This document shows, piece after piece, positions 31,200-40,675 of a stretch of 64,000 nt of DNA. The stretch covers positions 17,298-81,297 of the forward strand of contig JAQNCT010000006.1 of the NCBI GenBank assembly GCA_029077825.1, given 5' to 3'. This DNA is from Acidocella sp. Lineage in GTDB: Bacteria; Pseudomonadota; Alphaproteobacteria; Acetobacterales; Acetobacteraceae. The position numbers and the translations under genes were made by a program. The notes below the pieces were generated by a model. The model saw only the letters and a program-made list of their open reading frames with translations, did not search any database and was not told the origin of the DNA. Within the stretch, counting starts at the first letter, position 1. Every line of letters starts with the position of its first letter.

Positions 31200-31853
31200 A
31201 TGACGAGCATCATCTTCATGAGCGGCAGCACAATTCATTTACACCAGCACGACCTGCCCGGTGATATCAATTTCGGGCCGATTGTAGCGGTCGATACGGA
31301 AACCATGGGGTTGGACCCACGCCGGGACCGGCTGTGCCTGGTACAGCTTTCATCCGGCGATGGCACGGCACACCTTGTACAGATTATTCCACCGTCTCTG
31401 GGTGGCAAAGGCGCTGATTGTCCGAACCTAAAAGCTCTGCTGAGCAATCCCAAAATCGCCAAGCTGTTTCACTTCGCCCGCTTTGATGTGGCAGCGCTTT
31501 ACAATGGCCTGGGTGTCGTTACGGCGCCGGTCATTTGCACCAAAATCGCCTCAAAGCTGGTACGCACTTACACTGACCGGCATGGGTTGAAGGATCTCGC
31601 CCGCGACCTGGCCGGCGTTGATCTCTCTAAGCAGCAGCAGACCAGCGACTGGGGTAGCCTTGAACTCACGCCGGAACAGCTCGCCTATGCGGCGTCGGAC
31701 GTGCTGTATCTGCATGCCATCTGGCAAAGGCTGGAAGCTTTGCTGAAGCGCGAAAACCGCCGGCATATCGCGCAGGCGGCCTATGATTTTCTGCCCACCC
31801 TGAGCCAGTTGGATTTGCTCGGCTATGGCGAGCCGGACCTGTTCCACCACTGA
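31200..31853 (+). CDS. rnd: ribonuclease D family 3'-5' exonuclease
   Basis: 'IVAVDTETMGLDPRRDRLCLVQLSSGDGTAHLVQI', 'LFHFARFDVAALYNGLG', 'LTPEQLAYAASDVLYLHAIW'; real start may be ATG at 31218. Confidence 0.88.
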   Translation: MTSIIFMSGSTIHLHQHDLPGDINFGPIVAVDTETMGLDPRRDRLCLVQLSSGDGTAHLVQIIPPSLGGKGADCPNLKALLSNPKIAKLFHFARFDVAALYNGLGVVTAPVICTKIASKLVRTYTDRHGLKDLARDLAGVDLSKQQQTSDWGSLELTPEQLAYAASDVLYLHAIWQRLEALLKRENRRHIAQAAYDFLPTLSQLDLLGYGEPDLFHH

Positions 31854-31922
31854 GCACACGCGTTACAAAGGGTTTCCTTCGGCTGAGTTGACCCGGCGTG
31901 ATGGGCTGTTCATACAAACATT

Positions 31923-32957
31923 ATGATGATCAGCGACCCTCAACCACGCATTCCGCAGACGCGCAGTGCTGGCATGTCTGACGGTACTGATCTGCCAACC
32001 GCCGATCTCTCGATCGCCCGCGATGTTCTGCTGACCGAAGCGGCGGCGCTGAATGATCTGGCAGACAGCCTGGGTGAGAATTTTTGTGCGGCCGTGCAGT
32101 GCCTGTTCGGGATTTCAGGCCGGGTGATTGTCACCGGCATGGGCAAATCCGGCCACGTGGCGCGCAAAATTGCGGCGACCCTGGCCTCCACTGGTACACC
32201 CGCCATGTTCGTGCATCCGGCCGAAGCGGCGCATGGTGACCTGGGCATGATTATTCCGGGCGATGCGGTCGTCGCTTTATCTAACTCTGGCGAAGCCACC
32301 GAACTGAGCGCGATCATCGCTCACGCGCACCGTATCGGCATCGCGCTGATCGGTATCACCGCCGGCGCTGCCAGCACGCTTGGCACGGCAGCGGATATCG
32401 CCCTGATTTTGCCGGATGCGCCCGAGGCAGGGCCGATTGGCCTGGCGCCAACCACCAGCACCACCATGCAGATGGCGCTGGGCGACGCGCTGGCGATAGC
32501 ACTGCTGGCCCGCAAGGGTTTTTCAGCCAAGGATTTTCGCGATATTCATCCGGGCGGCAAACTGGGAGCGCGGCTCAAGCGGGTGCGGGATTTAATGCAT
32601 TCTGGCGATGAATTACCGCTGGTGACCCCTGGCACCACGATGGACCGTGCCCTGATTACCATGACAGCCAAGCGTTTTGGTTCATTGGCCGTGGTGGACA
32701 CCGACGGTAAATTACTTGGTATCGTGACAGACGGCGATTTACGGCGCAACATGGGGCCGGATCTTCTTGGCAAAACCGTTGACCAGATTATGAACGTCTC
32801 GCCCCGAACCATCCGTCCTGAGGCTCTGGCTGAAGACGCGTTACGTGAAATGAACATGGCATCCCGCCCTTTTACCGCCTTATTCGTGGTGGATCAGGAG
32901 CAAATGGTAAACGGTATATTGCATATCCACGATTTATTACGGTCAGGGCTGGCATGA
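31923..32957 (+). CDS. kdsD: KpsF/GutQ family arabinose-5-phosphate isomerase (SIS + CBS domains)
   Basis: 'RVIVTGMGKSGHVARKIAATLASTGTPAMFVHPAEAAHGDLGMI', 'FSAKDFRDIHPGGKLGARL', CBS domain 'GIVTDGDLRRNM'. Confidence 0.93.
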   Translation: MMISDPQPRIPQTRSAGMSDGTDLPTADLSIARDVLLTEAAALNDLADSLGENFCAAVQCLFGISGRVIVTGMGKSGHVARKIAATLASTGTPAMFVHPAEAAHGDLGMIIPGDAVVALSNSGEATELSAIIAHAHRIGIALIGITAGAASTLGTAADIALILPDAPEAGPIGLAPTTSTTMQMALGDALAIALLARKGFSAKDFRDIHPGGKLGARLKRVRDLMHSGDELPLVTPGTTMDRALITMTAKRFGSLAVVDTDGKLLGIVTDGDLRRNMGPDLLGKTVDQIMNVSPRTIRPEALAEDALREMNMASRPFTALFVVDQEQMVNGILHIHDLLRSGLA

Positions 32958-33628
32958 GTCCGGCCCAACAATCCGCGCGCGAGCGCATGCTGGATAGTTT
33001 CCGCCGCCGCCGCCCGGATTCGATTGCTGTCATAGCGCGCCGCTCCCGAACCGTAACAATCTTCAAGGCGGTGTTGCCGTTGGCAGCGGCCTTGCTGCTG
33101 GTGGCCCTGGCGATTGCGCCCGGCCTGAAAACCGGACCGGGGGCAGACCGCGTAACCTACAAGGTACAAGCGACCTCACAGCCTTCCGGCTCTGATATGT
33201 CAAATCCCAAGTATCATGGGATCGATCAGCACGGCCAACCCTTCACCGTGACCGCCGATGGCGCGCATGACCAGGGTACCGACGATGTGGCGCTGACGAA
33301 GCCACAAGGCGATATCACCTTAACATCTGGCGCATGGATGATGCTGAAATCCGATTCCGGCTTGTTTAACCAGAAACTTCAGACCCTGGGATTGAAGGGA
33401 AATGTTACTTTGTACCGCAATGACGGAACCAGCATGACGGCCCCTGACGCTCAAATTGATCTCAAGCTGGGTGATGCCAATTCAACATCGCCCGTCCAGG
33501 CAGAAGGTCCGTTCGGCACGCTGAATGCGGCAGGCGGCTTTACCCTGACCCAGCACGGCGCGGACGTGGTATTTAATGGCCCCGCCCAGTTGCATTTAAA
33601 TGCTACCAGCGGTGCATCTGGTCCATGA
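32954..33628 (+). CDS. lptC: LPS export ABC transporter periplasmic protein LptC
   Basis: Single N-terminal TM then 'NPKYHGIDQHGQPFTVTADGAHDQG'; position between kdsD and lptA; 4-nt overlaps on both sides. Confidence 0.85.
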   Translation: MSPAQQSARERMLDSFRRRRPDSIAVIARRSRTVTIFKAVLPLAAALLLVALAIAPGLKTGPGADRVTYKVQATSQPSGSDMSNPKYHGIDQHGQPFTVTADGAHDQGTDDVALTKPQGDITLTSGAWMMLKSDSGLFNQKLQTLGLKGNVTLYRNDGTSMTAPDAQIDLKLGDANSTSPVQAEGPFGTLNAAGGFTLTQHGADVVFNGPAQLHLNATSGASGP

Positions 33629-34563
33629 AATTCTGGTTTATCGGTTTTTCGCTGTTGGCGATCGCCACGGCGCAAGCACAAGGCCAGGCTGGCAGCCCTT
33701 CAGTTTCGGGCGCGCCCACGCCGATTCAAATTACCGCCTCTCAAGGCATCGAATGGCGCCAGACCGACCAAGAAGTGATCGCCACCGGCAACGCCCAGGC
33801 GGTGCGTGGCGATGTAACCGTACGCGCCGACCGGCTGATTGCACATTACCGCAAGAAAGCCGTGGCTGGCACAATGCCAGCCGCTGGCACGCCAGCCACT
33901 CCGGCACCAGCCAGCGATCCGGAATCGGTTTTAAATAACGGCAATTCCGAGATTTATGAGTTGGAAGCCATTGGCAACGTTCATATTTCCACCCCTACGG
34001 ACAATGCCTTCGGCGATCACGCGGTTTATAATATGGACAACGCGGTACTGGTGCTGACCGGCGAGCATTTGAAGCTGACCACCCCACACGATGTGATCAC
34101 GGCCAAGGACTCAATCGAGTATTACTCCGTGAAGCGGCAGGCGATTGCGCGCGGGACTGCGCTGATCGTGGCCGATGATGGCCGCTCGATTGCTGCTGAT
34201 ACCATCATTGGCTATCTGGCGCCGCCACCGGCAGGTAAAACCGCCCCGGCGCCGAGTGCTAAGAGTGATAAAACGCCTGACATGCTGGGGCAGGCCGGCA
34301 AGCTGCAGAAGGTTGATGCGATCGGCCATGTTGTCATCCGCACGCCCAACCAGACCGCCACCGGCAATTCCGGCGTCTATCTGCCGGGCCCCGACGTGGC
34401 GCGGCTGGGCGGTAATGTGCATATCGTCAGCGGCCCGAACCAATTGAACGGCAGCGATGCACTGGTGAATATGCGTACCGGCGTCGCCACACTGCTGGCG
34501 GCCCCTGGCGGACAGGTAGCCGGTACCGTAACACCTAACAGCGCAGCACCGGCAGCCAAGTGA
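33625..34563 (+). CDS. lptA: LptA/OstA-like lipopolysaccharide transport periplasmic protein
   Basis: Signal peptide; 'PIQITASQGIEWRQTDQEVIATGNAQAVRGDVTVRADRLIAHYRKK', 'IDAIGHVVIRTPNQTATGNSGVY'-type OstA repeats. Confidence 0.88.
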   Translation: MKFWFIGFSLLAIATAQAQGQAGSPSVSGAPTPIQITASQGIEWRQTDQEVIATGNAQAVRGDVTVRADRLIAHYRKKAVAGTMPAAGTPATPAPASDPESVLNNGNSEIYELEAIGNVHISTPTDNAFGDHAVYNMDNAVLVLTGEHLKLTTPHDVITAKDSIEYYSVKRQAIARGTALIVADDGRSIAADTIIGYLAPPPAGKTAPAPSAKSDKTPDMLGQAGKLQKVDAIGHVVIRTPNQTATGNSGVYLPGPDVARLGGNVHIVSGPNQLNGSDALVNMRTGVATLLAAPGGQVAGTVTPNSAAPAAK

Positions 34564-35312
34564 ACGAAAATTTCAAGGTCATCCATTCGCAGGGTGGGCT
34601 GGTGGCCCGTGGCCTTGGCAAGCAGTTCAAGAAACGGCCAGTTGTGCGCAATGTTTCAATCGCGGTGCGCCGGGGTGAGGCGGTCGGGCTGTTAGGCCCC
34701 AATGGGGCCGGCAAAACCACCACCTTCTATATGTTAGTGGGTCTCATTCAGTCCGACGGCGGCACCATCACGCTGGATGGCACCGAAATCTCCAGCCTGC
34801 CGATGTACCGCCGGGCCCGGCTTGGCATTGGTTATCTGCCACAGGAAGCCAGCGTATTCCGGGGCCTGACAGTTGAGCAGAATATCATGGCGGCACTCGA
34901 CGTGGTGGAGCCAGAGCGCGACCGGCGCGAGGCGATGCTGGATGCGCTGCTGGCCGAGTTTGGTATTTCGCACCTGCGCCGCACCCCGGCCTTGGCACTT
35001 TCAGGCGGTGAGCGGCGGCGGGTGGAGATCGCCCGTGCTCTGGCAACCGGCCCTAACTACATCCTGCTCGATGAACCCTTGGCCGGAATTGACCCGATCG
35101 CCGTGGGTGAAATTCGTGATCTGGTGTCACATCTGAAGCATCGCGGCCTGGGCGTTCTGATCACCGACCACAATGTGCGCGAGACGCTCGAGATTATCGA
35201 CCGGGCCTACATCATGCACGATGGCCAGGTGCTGATGGAGGGCGTTCCGGATGAGGTTGTGGCCCACAAGGATGTTCGGCGAGTTTATCTTGGCGAGAAA
35301 TTTAGCCTTTGA
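34560..35312 (+). CDS. lptB: LPS export ABC transporter ATP-binding protein LptB
   Basis: 'GLLGPNGAGKTTTFYMLVGLI', 'GIGYLPQEASVFRGLTVEQNI', 'LSGGERRRVEIARAL', 'LLDEPLAGIDPIAVGEI'. Confidence 0.96.
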   Translation: MNENFKVIHSQGGLVARGLGKQFKKRPVVRNVSIAVRRGEAVGLLGPNGAGKTTTFYMLVGLIQSDGGTITLDGTEISSLPMYRRARLGIGYLPQEASVFRGLTVEQNIMAALDVVEPERDRREAMLDALLAEFGISHLRRTPALALSGGERRRVEIARALATGPNYILLDEPLAGIDPIAVGEIRDLVSHLKHRGLGVLITDHNVRETLEIIDRAYIMHDGQVLMEGVPDEVVAHKDVRRVYLGEKFSL

Positions 35313-35330
35313 AGTTCATGTGAGATATAG

Positions 35331-35377
35331 AAAAATTTTATAACTTACTGATTCTAAAGTTATTTTATAAAATTTTT
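35331..35377. terminator. AT-rich imperfect inverted repeat downstream of lptB
   Basis: AAAAATTTTATAACTT - loop - AAGTTAT(TTTAT)AAAATTTTT; one bulge; located 19 nt after lptB stop. Confidence 0.4.
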
Positions 35378-35474
35378 CGACGTAATAACGCCAGCACAAA
35401 AATTCTCCGCTTAACATGCAGGATTCGGGCCAAAAACCATTGGTCATCAGGTAAATTTGCGTTACCAATAGGCC

Positions 35475-36968
35475 ATGTCCATTGGTCCACGTCTCGATCT
35501 GCGGCAATCGCAGTCTTTGGTGATGACGCCGCAACTGCGGCAGGCCATTCAACTTTTGCAATATTCCAACATCGAGGCCAGCCAGTTTATCGAAGACGAG
35601 TTGCTGAAAAACCCGCTGCTGGCCCATGCTGATGTAAGCATCGACCCTGGGCCCACGCTGGAACCATCAGCCTTGCCAGCGCCAGCCCACGAAACCACTG
35701 ACAGCGCGCATTTTGCCGCCTCCGGCATGTTGCCTGGTACCGGCGAAGCGCCGCTCGATATCGATACCACCAATAGCTATGATACCGGCACCATCTCGGA
35801 TGGTGGCGGCATGTATGGTGGTGGCGGCGAGGACGATGACGGTTGGAGCCTGATCGACAGCCTGGCCGAGCGGAAGCCAAATTTGCGCGAGCAGCTTGAG
35901 CAGCAAGCAAGGCTGGCGTTTGCCTCTCAGAAGGAGCGCATCATCGCCACCGCCCTGATCGCGGCACTGGATGGTGCCGGGCGTCTGGCGGAGCCGCCGG
36001 AGGCGATTGCCGCGCGGTTGGGTGTTGAATTGGCGCCGTTTGAGGCGGTGCGGCAAAAAATGCTGCGGTTTGAGCCGACCGGCGTTTTTGCGCGGGATCT
36101 GCGCGAATGTTTGGCTGTGCAGCTGCAAGAGAACAACCGCTATGACCCCGCCATGGCAGCCCTGCTCGAACACCTTGAACTGTTGGCCAGGCGGGATATG
36201 CGCGGGCTGATGGAGCGCTGCGGCGTGGATGCCGCCGACCTGACTGAGATGATCGCGGAATTAAAACACCTCGACCCTAAACCCGGCGCACAATATGACA
36301 TCGAGCCTATTCGCCCGCTGATCCCCGATGTGCTGATGCGGCCGATGCCGATCACCGCTGAAGGGGCAAGCGACTGGATGCTGGAGATCAATCCGGAGAC
36401 CATGCCGCGCTTGCTGGTCAGGCGCGGGTTTCACGCCAAAATGGCGGCCTCGGCCTCGCGTGAGACCAAGAGCTTCCTCTCTGAACAATTGCAGGGCGCC
36501 ACCTGGCTGGTGAAAGCCCTGGAATCCCGCGCCCAGACGATTTTACGGGTCTCAGGTGAGATCGTGCGCCGCCAGGACGGGTTTTTCCGGCACGGCATCA
36601 GCCATCTGCGCCCGCTCACCCTGCGCGATATCGCTGCCGAGGTGGAATTGCATGAAAGCACGGTCAGCCGGGTGACCTCAAACAAGTCCATCGCCACGCC
36701 GCGAGGCATTTTTGAGATGAAATTCTTCTTTACAACCGCGATTGCGGGCGCCAACGGCGAAACCCATAGCGCCGAGACCGTCCGCCACCGGGTTCAGACG
36801 CTAATCGCAGCCGAAGAAACCCGCCTGATTCTGTCAGATGACGCGGTTGCGCAGATATTGCAAAAAGAAGGCATAGACATAGCACGGCGTACCGTGGCCA
36901 AATACCGGGAAGCGTTGCGCATTCCCGGTTCGGCGCAGCGCAAACGGGAGAAATTGTCGGCAGCGTAA
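35475..36968 (+). CDS. rpoN: RNA polymerase sigma-54 factor
   Basis: 'RLDLRQSQSLVMTPQLRQAIQLLQYSNIE', 'LTLRDIAAEVELHESTVSRVTSNKSIATPRGIFEMKFFF', 'ARRTVAKYREALRIPGSAQRK' (RpoN box). Confidence 0.97.
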   Translation: MSIGPRLDLRQSQSLVMTPQLRQAIQLLQYSNIEASQFIEDELLKNPLLAHADVSIDPGPTLEPSALPAPAHETTDSAHFAASGMLPGTGEAPLDIDTTNSYDTGTISDGGGMYGGGGEDDDGWSLIDSLAERKPNLREQLEQQARLAFASQKERIIATALIAALDGAGRLAEPPEAIAARLGVELAPFEAVRQKMLRFEPTGVFARDLRECLAVQLQENNRYDPAMAALLEHLELLARRDMRGLMERCGVDAADLTEMIAELKHLDPKPGAQYDIEPIRPLIPDVLMRPMPITAEGASDWMLEINPETMPRLLVRRGFHAKMAASASRETKSFLSEQLQGATWLVKALESRAQTILRVSGEIVRRQDGFFRHGISHLRPLTLRDIAAEVELHESTVSRVTSNKSIATPRGIFEMKFFFTTAIAGANGETHSAETVRHRVQTLIAAEETRLILSDDAVAQILQKEGIDIARRTVAKYREALRIPGSAQRKREKLSAA

Positions 36969-37076
36969 GGTTACGCCGGTTTGACCCCCAGCCGTGAGGC
37001 TCAAGACCCCGCAAGGGGCGACAAAGCCAAAGCGGTAAAATACAGCCGGAACTTGTAGACCAAAGGAGTAAAAAAA

Positions 37077-37673
37077 ATGCAGCTCACGGTTTCTGGTAAG
37101 CAGGTGGAATTATCCGACGCCCTGCGGGTACATGTCTCGGACCATCTGGATGTCATCACCAACAAATATTTTGACCACGCGCTGCAAGCCAACGTCACCT
37201 TCAGCAAGGCTCGAAGCTTTTTTACCTGCGATATCAATGTGCATGCCGGTCGCGGCGTGACGGTGCGCGGTGAGGGTGAGGCCGGCGATGCGCGGGCGGC
37301 GTTTGATGATGCGGCGGAGCATATTGCCAAGCGGCTGCGGCGCTACCGCCGCCGGGTGAATGACCATGCGCGCGATATCGCACCGCCGGCCAAACAGGAG
37401 CCCGGCAAGCAATATATCCTGCGCGATGAGGATGTTGAAATTGAACCGGCGAAGGCGGTGAATGGTCATGCGGCGGAGCCTGAAACATTGCACGCCACCA
37501 TCATCGCGGAATCAGACACCCTCATTGAAACCCTGACAGTGCGCGATGCGGTGATGCGGCTTGATTTAGCGTTTCAGCAGGTGATGATGTTCCGTAACGA
37601 AAAGAACAACCAGCTGAACGTGATCTATCGCCGTCCTGATGGCCACATCGGCTGGATTGACCCCAGTGCATAA
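37077..37673 (+). CDS. hpf: long-form ribosome hibernation promoting factor
   Basis: 'MQLTVSGKQVELSDALRVHVSDHLDVITNKYFDHALQANVTFSK'; C-terminal 'VRDAVMRLDLAFQQVMMFRNEKNNQLNVIYRRPDGHIGWIDP'; downstream of rpoN; SD AGGAG before ATG. Confidence 0.95.
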   Translation: MQLTVSGKQVELSDALRVHVSDHLDVITNKYFDHALQANVTFSKARSFFTCDINVHAGRGVTVRGEGEAGDARAAFDDAAEHIAKRLRRYRRRVNDHARDIAPPAKQEPGKQYILRDEDVEIEPAKAVNGHAAEPETLHATIIAESDTLIETLTVRDAVMRLDLAFQQVMMFRNEKNNQLNVIYRRPDGHIGWIDPSA

Positions 37674-37732
37674 GGCGGTTCAGCCGTAATAATATTGCCT
37701 CGTCTGCGTGGCGCGGCCATGCAGCGAGGCAA

Positions 37733-38430
37733 TTACCGGGCCGGTTTTTCGCAAAAAATGCCGCAAGAGTTTCGCTCGCGGTAATCCTGGGCAAAATCCG
37801 GATGCAGTTGTAAAGTGCTACCGCAATTTTCGAAACAGTCGCGGTTGCAGGTGTCGAGGTAGCTTTCGGCGGGCAGATGTTCGGAGAATAGTTTGGCGTG
37901 CCGCGCGAGTTCGACATGGTAATAGGTAACGTGACGCCGGTTGGTTTGATTAATTTTGGCACCGTTCGCCAGCGCCTTGGCGGGAATCACGAAACCGGCA
38001 TAATAAATGGCGTGATCGGGCGATAGGCTACGACATCAATAATGACACTTCACCCCAACGATGCCAGCGTGGTGATACCATTTGCAAAGTCGGCTTCGCT
38101 GTTGAATGCAGTATAAAAATAAATCTGTGCACCTGGTGCTACGGCATGAATAAGCTCAGCCATCGCCATGCCTTCATCGGTGCTGCCGGTTGGCCCTTCG
38201 TTAATAATGTTGAGGATGCCAGCGCCATTCAAAACACCGCCAGTGGCACTGGCATATTGCGTGGCTGCAGCGGCAACGTTCAAGGCAGTGGAGGACGCCC
38301 CGTACGATGAATTCGCAGCAATGGCTCCTTCAAGAATTGGCTGGCCAGATGAAACTACCGCGGTAATGGACAAGGACGCTGCCGGAGCACGCGCAAAATC
38401 CACTTGGGCAGGTGCGGCGAAACCGAACTT
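37733..38430 (-). pseudogene. remnant of a secreted serine-protease-like / Hint-domain protein with an internal deletion and disrupted frame
   Basis: Minus-strand frame 1 (38050..38430): KFGFAAPAQVDFARAP...NEGPTGSTDEGMAMAELIHAVAPGAQIYFYTAFNSEADFANGITTLASLG then TGA; minus-strand ORF 37733..37990 plus upstream in-frame DHAIYYAGF: 'VIPAKALANGAKINQTNRRHVTYYHVELARHAKLFSEHLPAESYLDTCNRDCFENCG', matching the end of Hint domains. Confidence 0.6.
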
Positions 38431-38542
38431 AACCCCTGGGCGGATTTCCCCTCAAGCGTTATGGAGTTCGTTTTAAGGGGCCGCATATCATCACTCCAGT
38501 TGATAACACGCTAGCACAACCGAACCTTGCGCAGAAGCGGAT

Positions 38543-39505
38543 TTAGCTTTGCAAACTCTCCAGCCGCGCCATCGCCGCCGCATATTCGCGGGTCAAACGC
38601 GCCACCAGTTCAGCCGTGGTGGTAACAGATTTTACCGCGCCAATGCCTTGGCCGGAGCCCCAGATGTCTTTCCAGGCTTTGGTATTGCCCTCATGAAAAT
38701 TCATCGTCGATAGATCGCCCTCCGGCAGATGATCAGGGTCCAGCCCCGCTGCCCGGATGCTGGGTTTGAGGTAGTTGCCATGCACACCGGTGAACAAATT
38801 AGAATAGACAATATCATTGGCGTAACCATCAACAATGGCTTGCTTGTAAGCAGGCGCGGCGTTGGCTTCCTCGGTGGCAATGAAAGCCGAGCCAATATAA
38901 GCCAGATCAGCCCCGCAAGCCTGTGCGGCAAGCACCGCGCCGCCATTGGCGATAGCGCCTGATAGCGCAATGGGGCCATGAAACCATTCGCGAATCTCCT
39001 GCACCAAAGCAAACGGGGAAATCACGCCGGCATGGCCGCCCGCCCCTGCCGCTACGGCGATCAGCCCATCAGCACCTTTATCAACGGCTTTTTTGGCAAA
39101 CTCATTGTTAATAATGTCATGCAGCACAATGCCGCCATAGGAATGCACGGCATCATAAACATCGGTGCGGGCGCCTAGTGAGGTAATTACAATCGGCGCC
39201 TTATATTTCACGCAGAGTTCAACATCATGCAGCAACCGCTCGTTCGAGCGATGCACGATTTGGTTGACCGCATAAGGTGCCGCTGGCTTACCAGGATGGG
39301 TGGCATCCCACGCCGCCAGCGCTTCGGTGATTTTGATGAACCAATCATCGAGCTTCTCCTTCGGGCGGGCATTCAGCGCTGGGAAAGACCCCACCACCCC
39401 GGCAATGCATTGGGCGACCACCAGGTTGGGGTTGGAGATAATAAACAAAGGCGAGCCGATGACCGGCACGCTCAGACGGCCCTGAAGCACTTGCGGGAGA
39501 GACAT
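38543..39505 (-). CDS. nitronate monooxygenase family protein
   Basis: 'VPVIGSPLFIISNPNLVVAQCIAGVVGSFPALNAR', 'IAVAAGAGGHAGVISPFALVQEIREWF', 'GADLAYIGSAFIATEEANA'. Confidence 0.9.
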   Translation of the reverse strand: MSLPQVLQGRLSVPVIGSPLFIISNPNLVVAQCIAGVVGSFPALNARPKEKLDDWFIKITEALAAWDATHPGKPAAPYAVNQIVHRSNERLLHDVELCVKYKAPIVITSLGARTDVYDAVHSYGGIVLHDIINNEFAKKAVDKGADGLIAVAAGAGGHAGVISPFALVQEIREWFHGPIALSGAIANGGAVLAAQACGADLAYIGSAFIATEEANAAPAYKQAIVDGYANDIVYSNLFTGVHGNYLKPSIRAAGLDPDHLPEGDLSTMNFHEGNTKAWKDIWGSGQGIGAVKSVTTTAELVARLTREYAAAMARLESLQS

Positions 39506-39535
39506 AGTTGATCCTTAGTTGACGTTACCTATACG

Positions 39536-40501
39536 TCAACCATTGCCGATAATTACGCCGGTAGCAAATACCAACGCCCCGCCGAGTGCCACTTGCAGCG
39601 TGGCGCGGATTGGTGAGGTATCCATATATTTCCACCGGATCCAGGAAATAATTGATAATTCAACAATCACCACACCAATGGCCACAACCAATGCCGTAAA
39701 CAAATGCGGGATCAAAAATGGTAAAGTATGCCCAAGGCCGCCCAGCGTGGTCATGGCACCGGTGATAATTCCCCGGTAAATCGGAGTGCCGCGGCCGGTT
39801 AGGCTGCCATCATCAGAGAGGGCTTCAGCGAACCCCATGGAGATGCCTGCCCCTAGTGAGGCTGCCAGGCCAACAACAAATGCCGCCATCGGGTGGCCGG
39901 TTGAGAAAGCGGCGGCAAAAATAGGGGCTAATGTTGAAACTGAACCATCCATTAACCCCACCAGGCCGGGCTGCACATATTGCAGCACAAATTGCCGCTC
40001 AGCGGTTTCATCCTCGGTTTTTCGGGCAATGTCGGTAAGGTTTTTGGCCTGCAATTCATCGGCACGGTGTTCATGGGCTTGCTCAGCCTCGGCCAGATCA
40101 CCCAGTAATTTGCGGACCGAAGGATCAGTTGAACGGGAGGCTGCCAGACGATAGAAGTTAAGAGTTTCCCGTTCCATACTCTCAACCATCTGGCGAACAT
40201 CGGCAATGCTGGGCTTAGGCAACTGCCACACGGCCTTACGTGAGAGAAAGCCACGCACATCCTGGCGGCGAATTAAAGGGATATGGTTGCCAAATTTATC
40301 CTTGTACAAATCAAGCAATCTATGGCGGTGTTCGCTCTCTTCAGCCGCCATTTCACTGAACATGGTGGATGAGGCTGGGTATTCCTCGCGCAACTGTTCA
40401 GCGATATCACTATAGATGCGGCCATCCTCTTCTTCGGACCCGATAGCCAACGCCAGGACCTCACGCTCGGACAATTCTGAAAATTCACGCATTTTAATCA
40501 C
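39536..40501 (-). CDS. mbfA: ferritin-like + VIT1/CCC1 fusion membrane protein (MbfA-type iron exporter)
   Basis: N-terminal rubrerythrin-like '[39 protein letters not shown]', C-terminal VIT-like '[60 protein letters not shown]'. Confidence 0.88.
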   Translation of the reverse strand: MIKMREFSELSEREVLALAIGSEEEDGRIYSDIAEQLREEYPASSTMFSEMAAEESEHRHRLLDLYKDKFGNHIPLIRRQDVRGFLSRKAVWQLPKPSIADVRQMVESMERETLNFYRLAASRSTDPSVRKLLGDLAEAEQAHEHRADELQAKNLTDIARKTEDETAERQFVLQYVQPGLVGLMDGSVSTLAPIFAAAFSTGHPMAAFVVGLAASLGAGISMGFAEALSDDGSLTGRGTPIYRGIITGAMTTLGGLGHTLPFLIPHLFTALVVAIGVVIVELSIISWIRWKYMDTSPIRATLQVALGGALVFATGVIIGNG

Positions 40502-40675
40502 TCCTACCGAAAGTCCATGTGGCGGTAGCTTGTTAGCTGGTCAAGCTGAAAATGCGAACTAAGAATGCGTCGCGTTGGCAAAAACCGTTGGTTTTCCGGT
40601 CTTTTCCGTGCGTTGTGGCGAACGCCAAAGCACGCCATACTCGTAACATTCATATGTGCGAGACGACTATAACAA

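Noticed and set aside
35395-35474. Possible sigma-54 -24/-12 promoter before rpoN (TTGGTCATCAGGTAAATTTGC)
   Set aside because: The GG-to-GC spacing is too long for a -24/-12 element
40502-40600. Possible Irr (ICE/iron box) operator upstream of the MbfA-like gene
   Set aside because: Region CGCATTCTTAGTTCGCA does not form the expected palindrome
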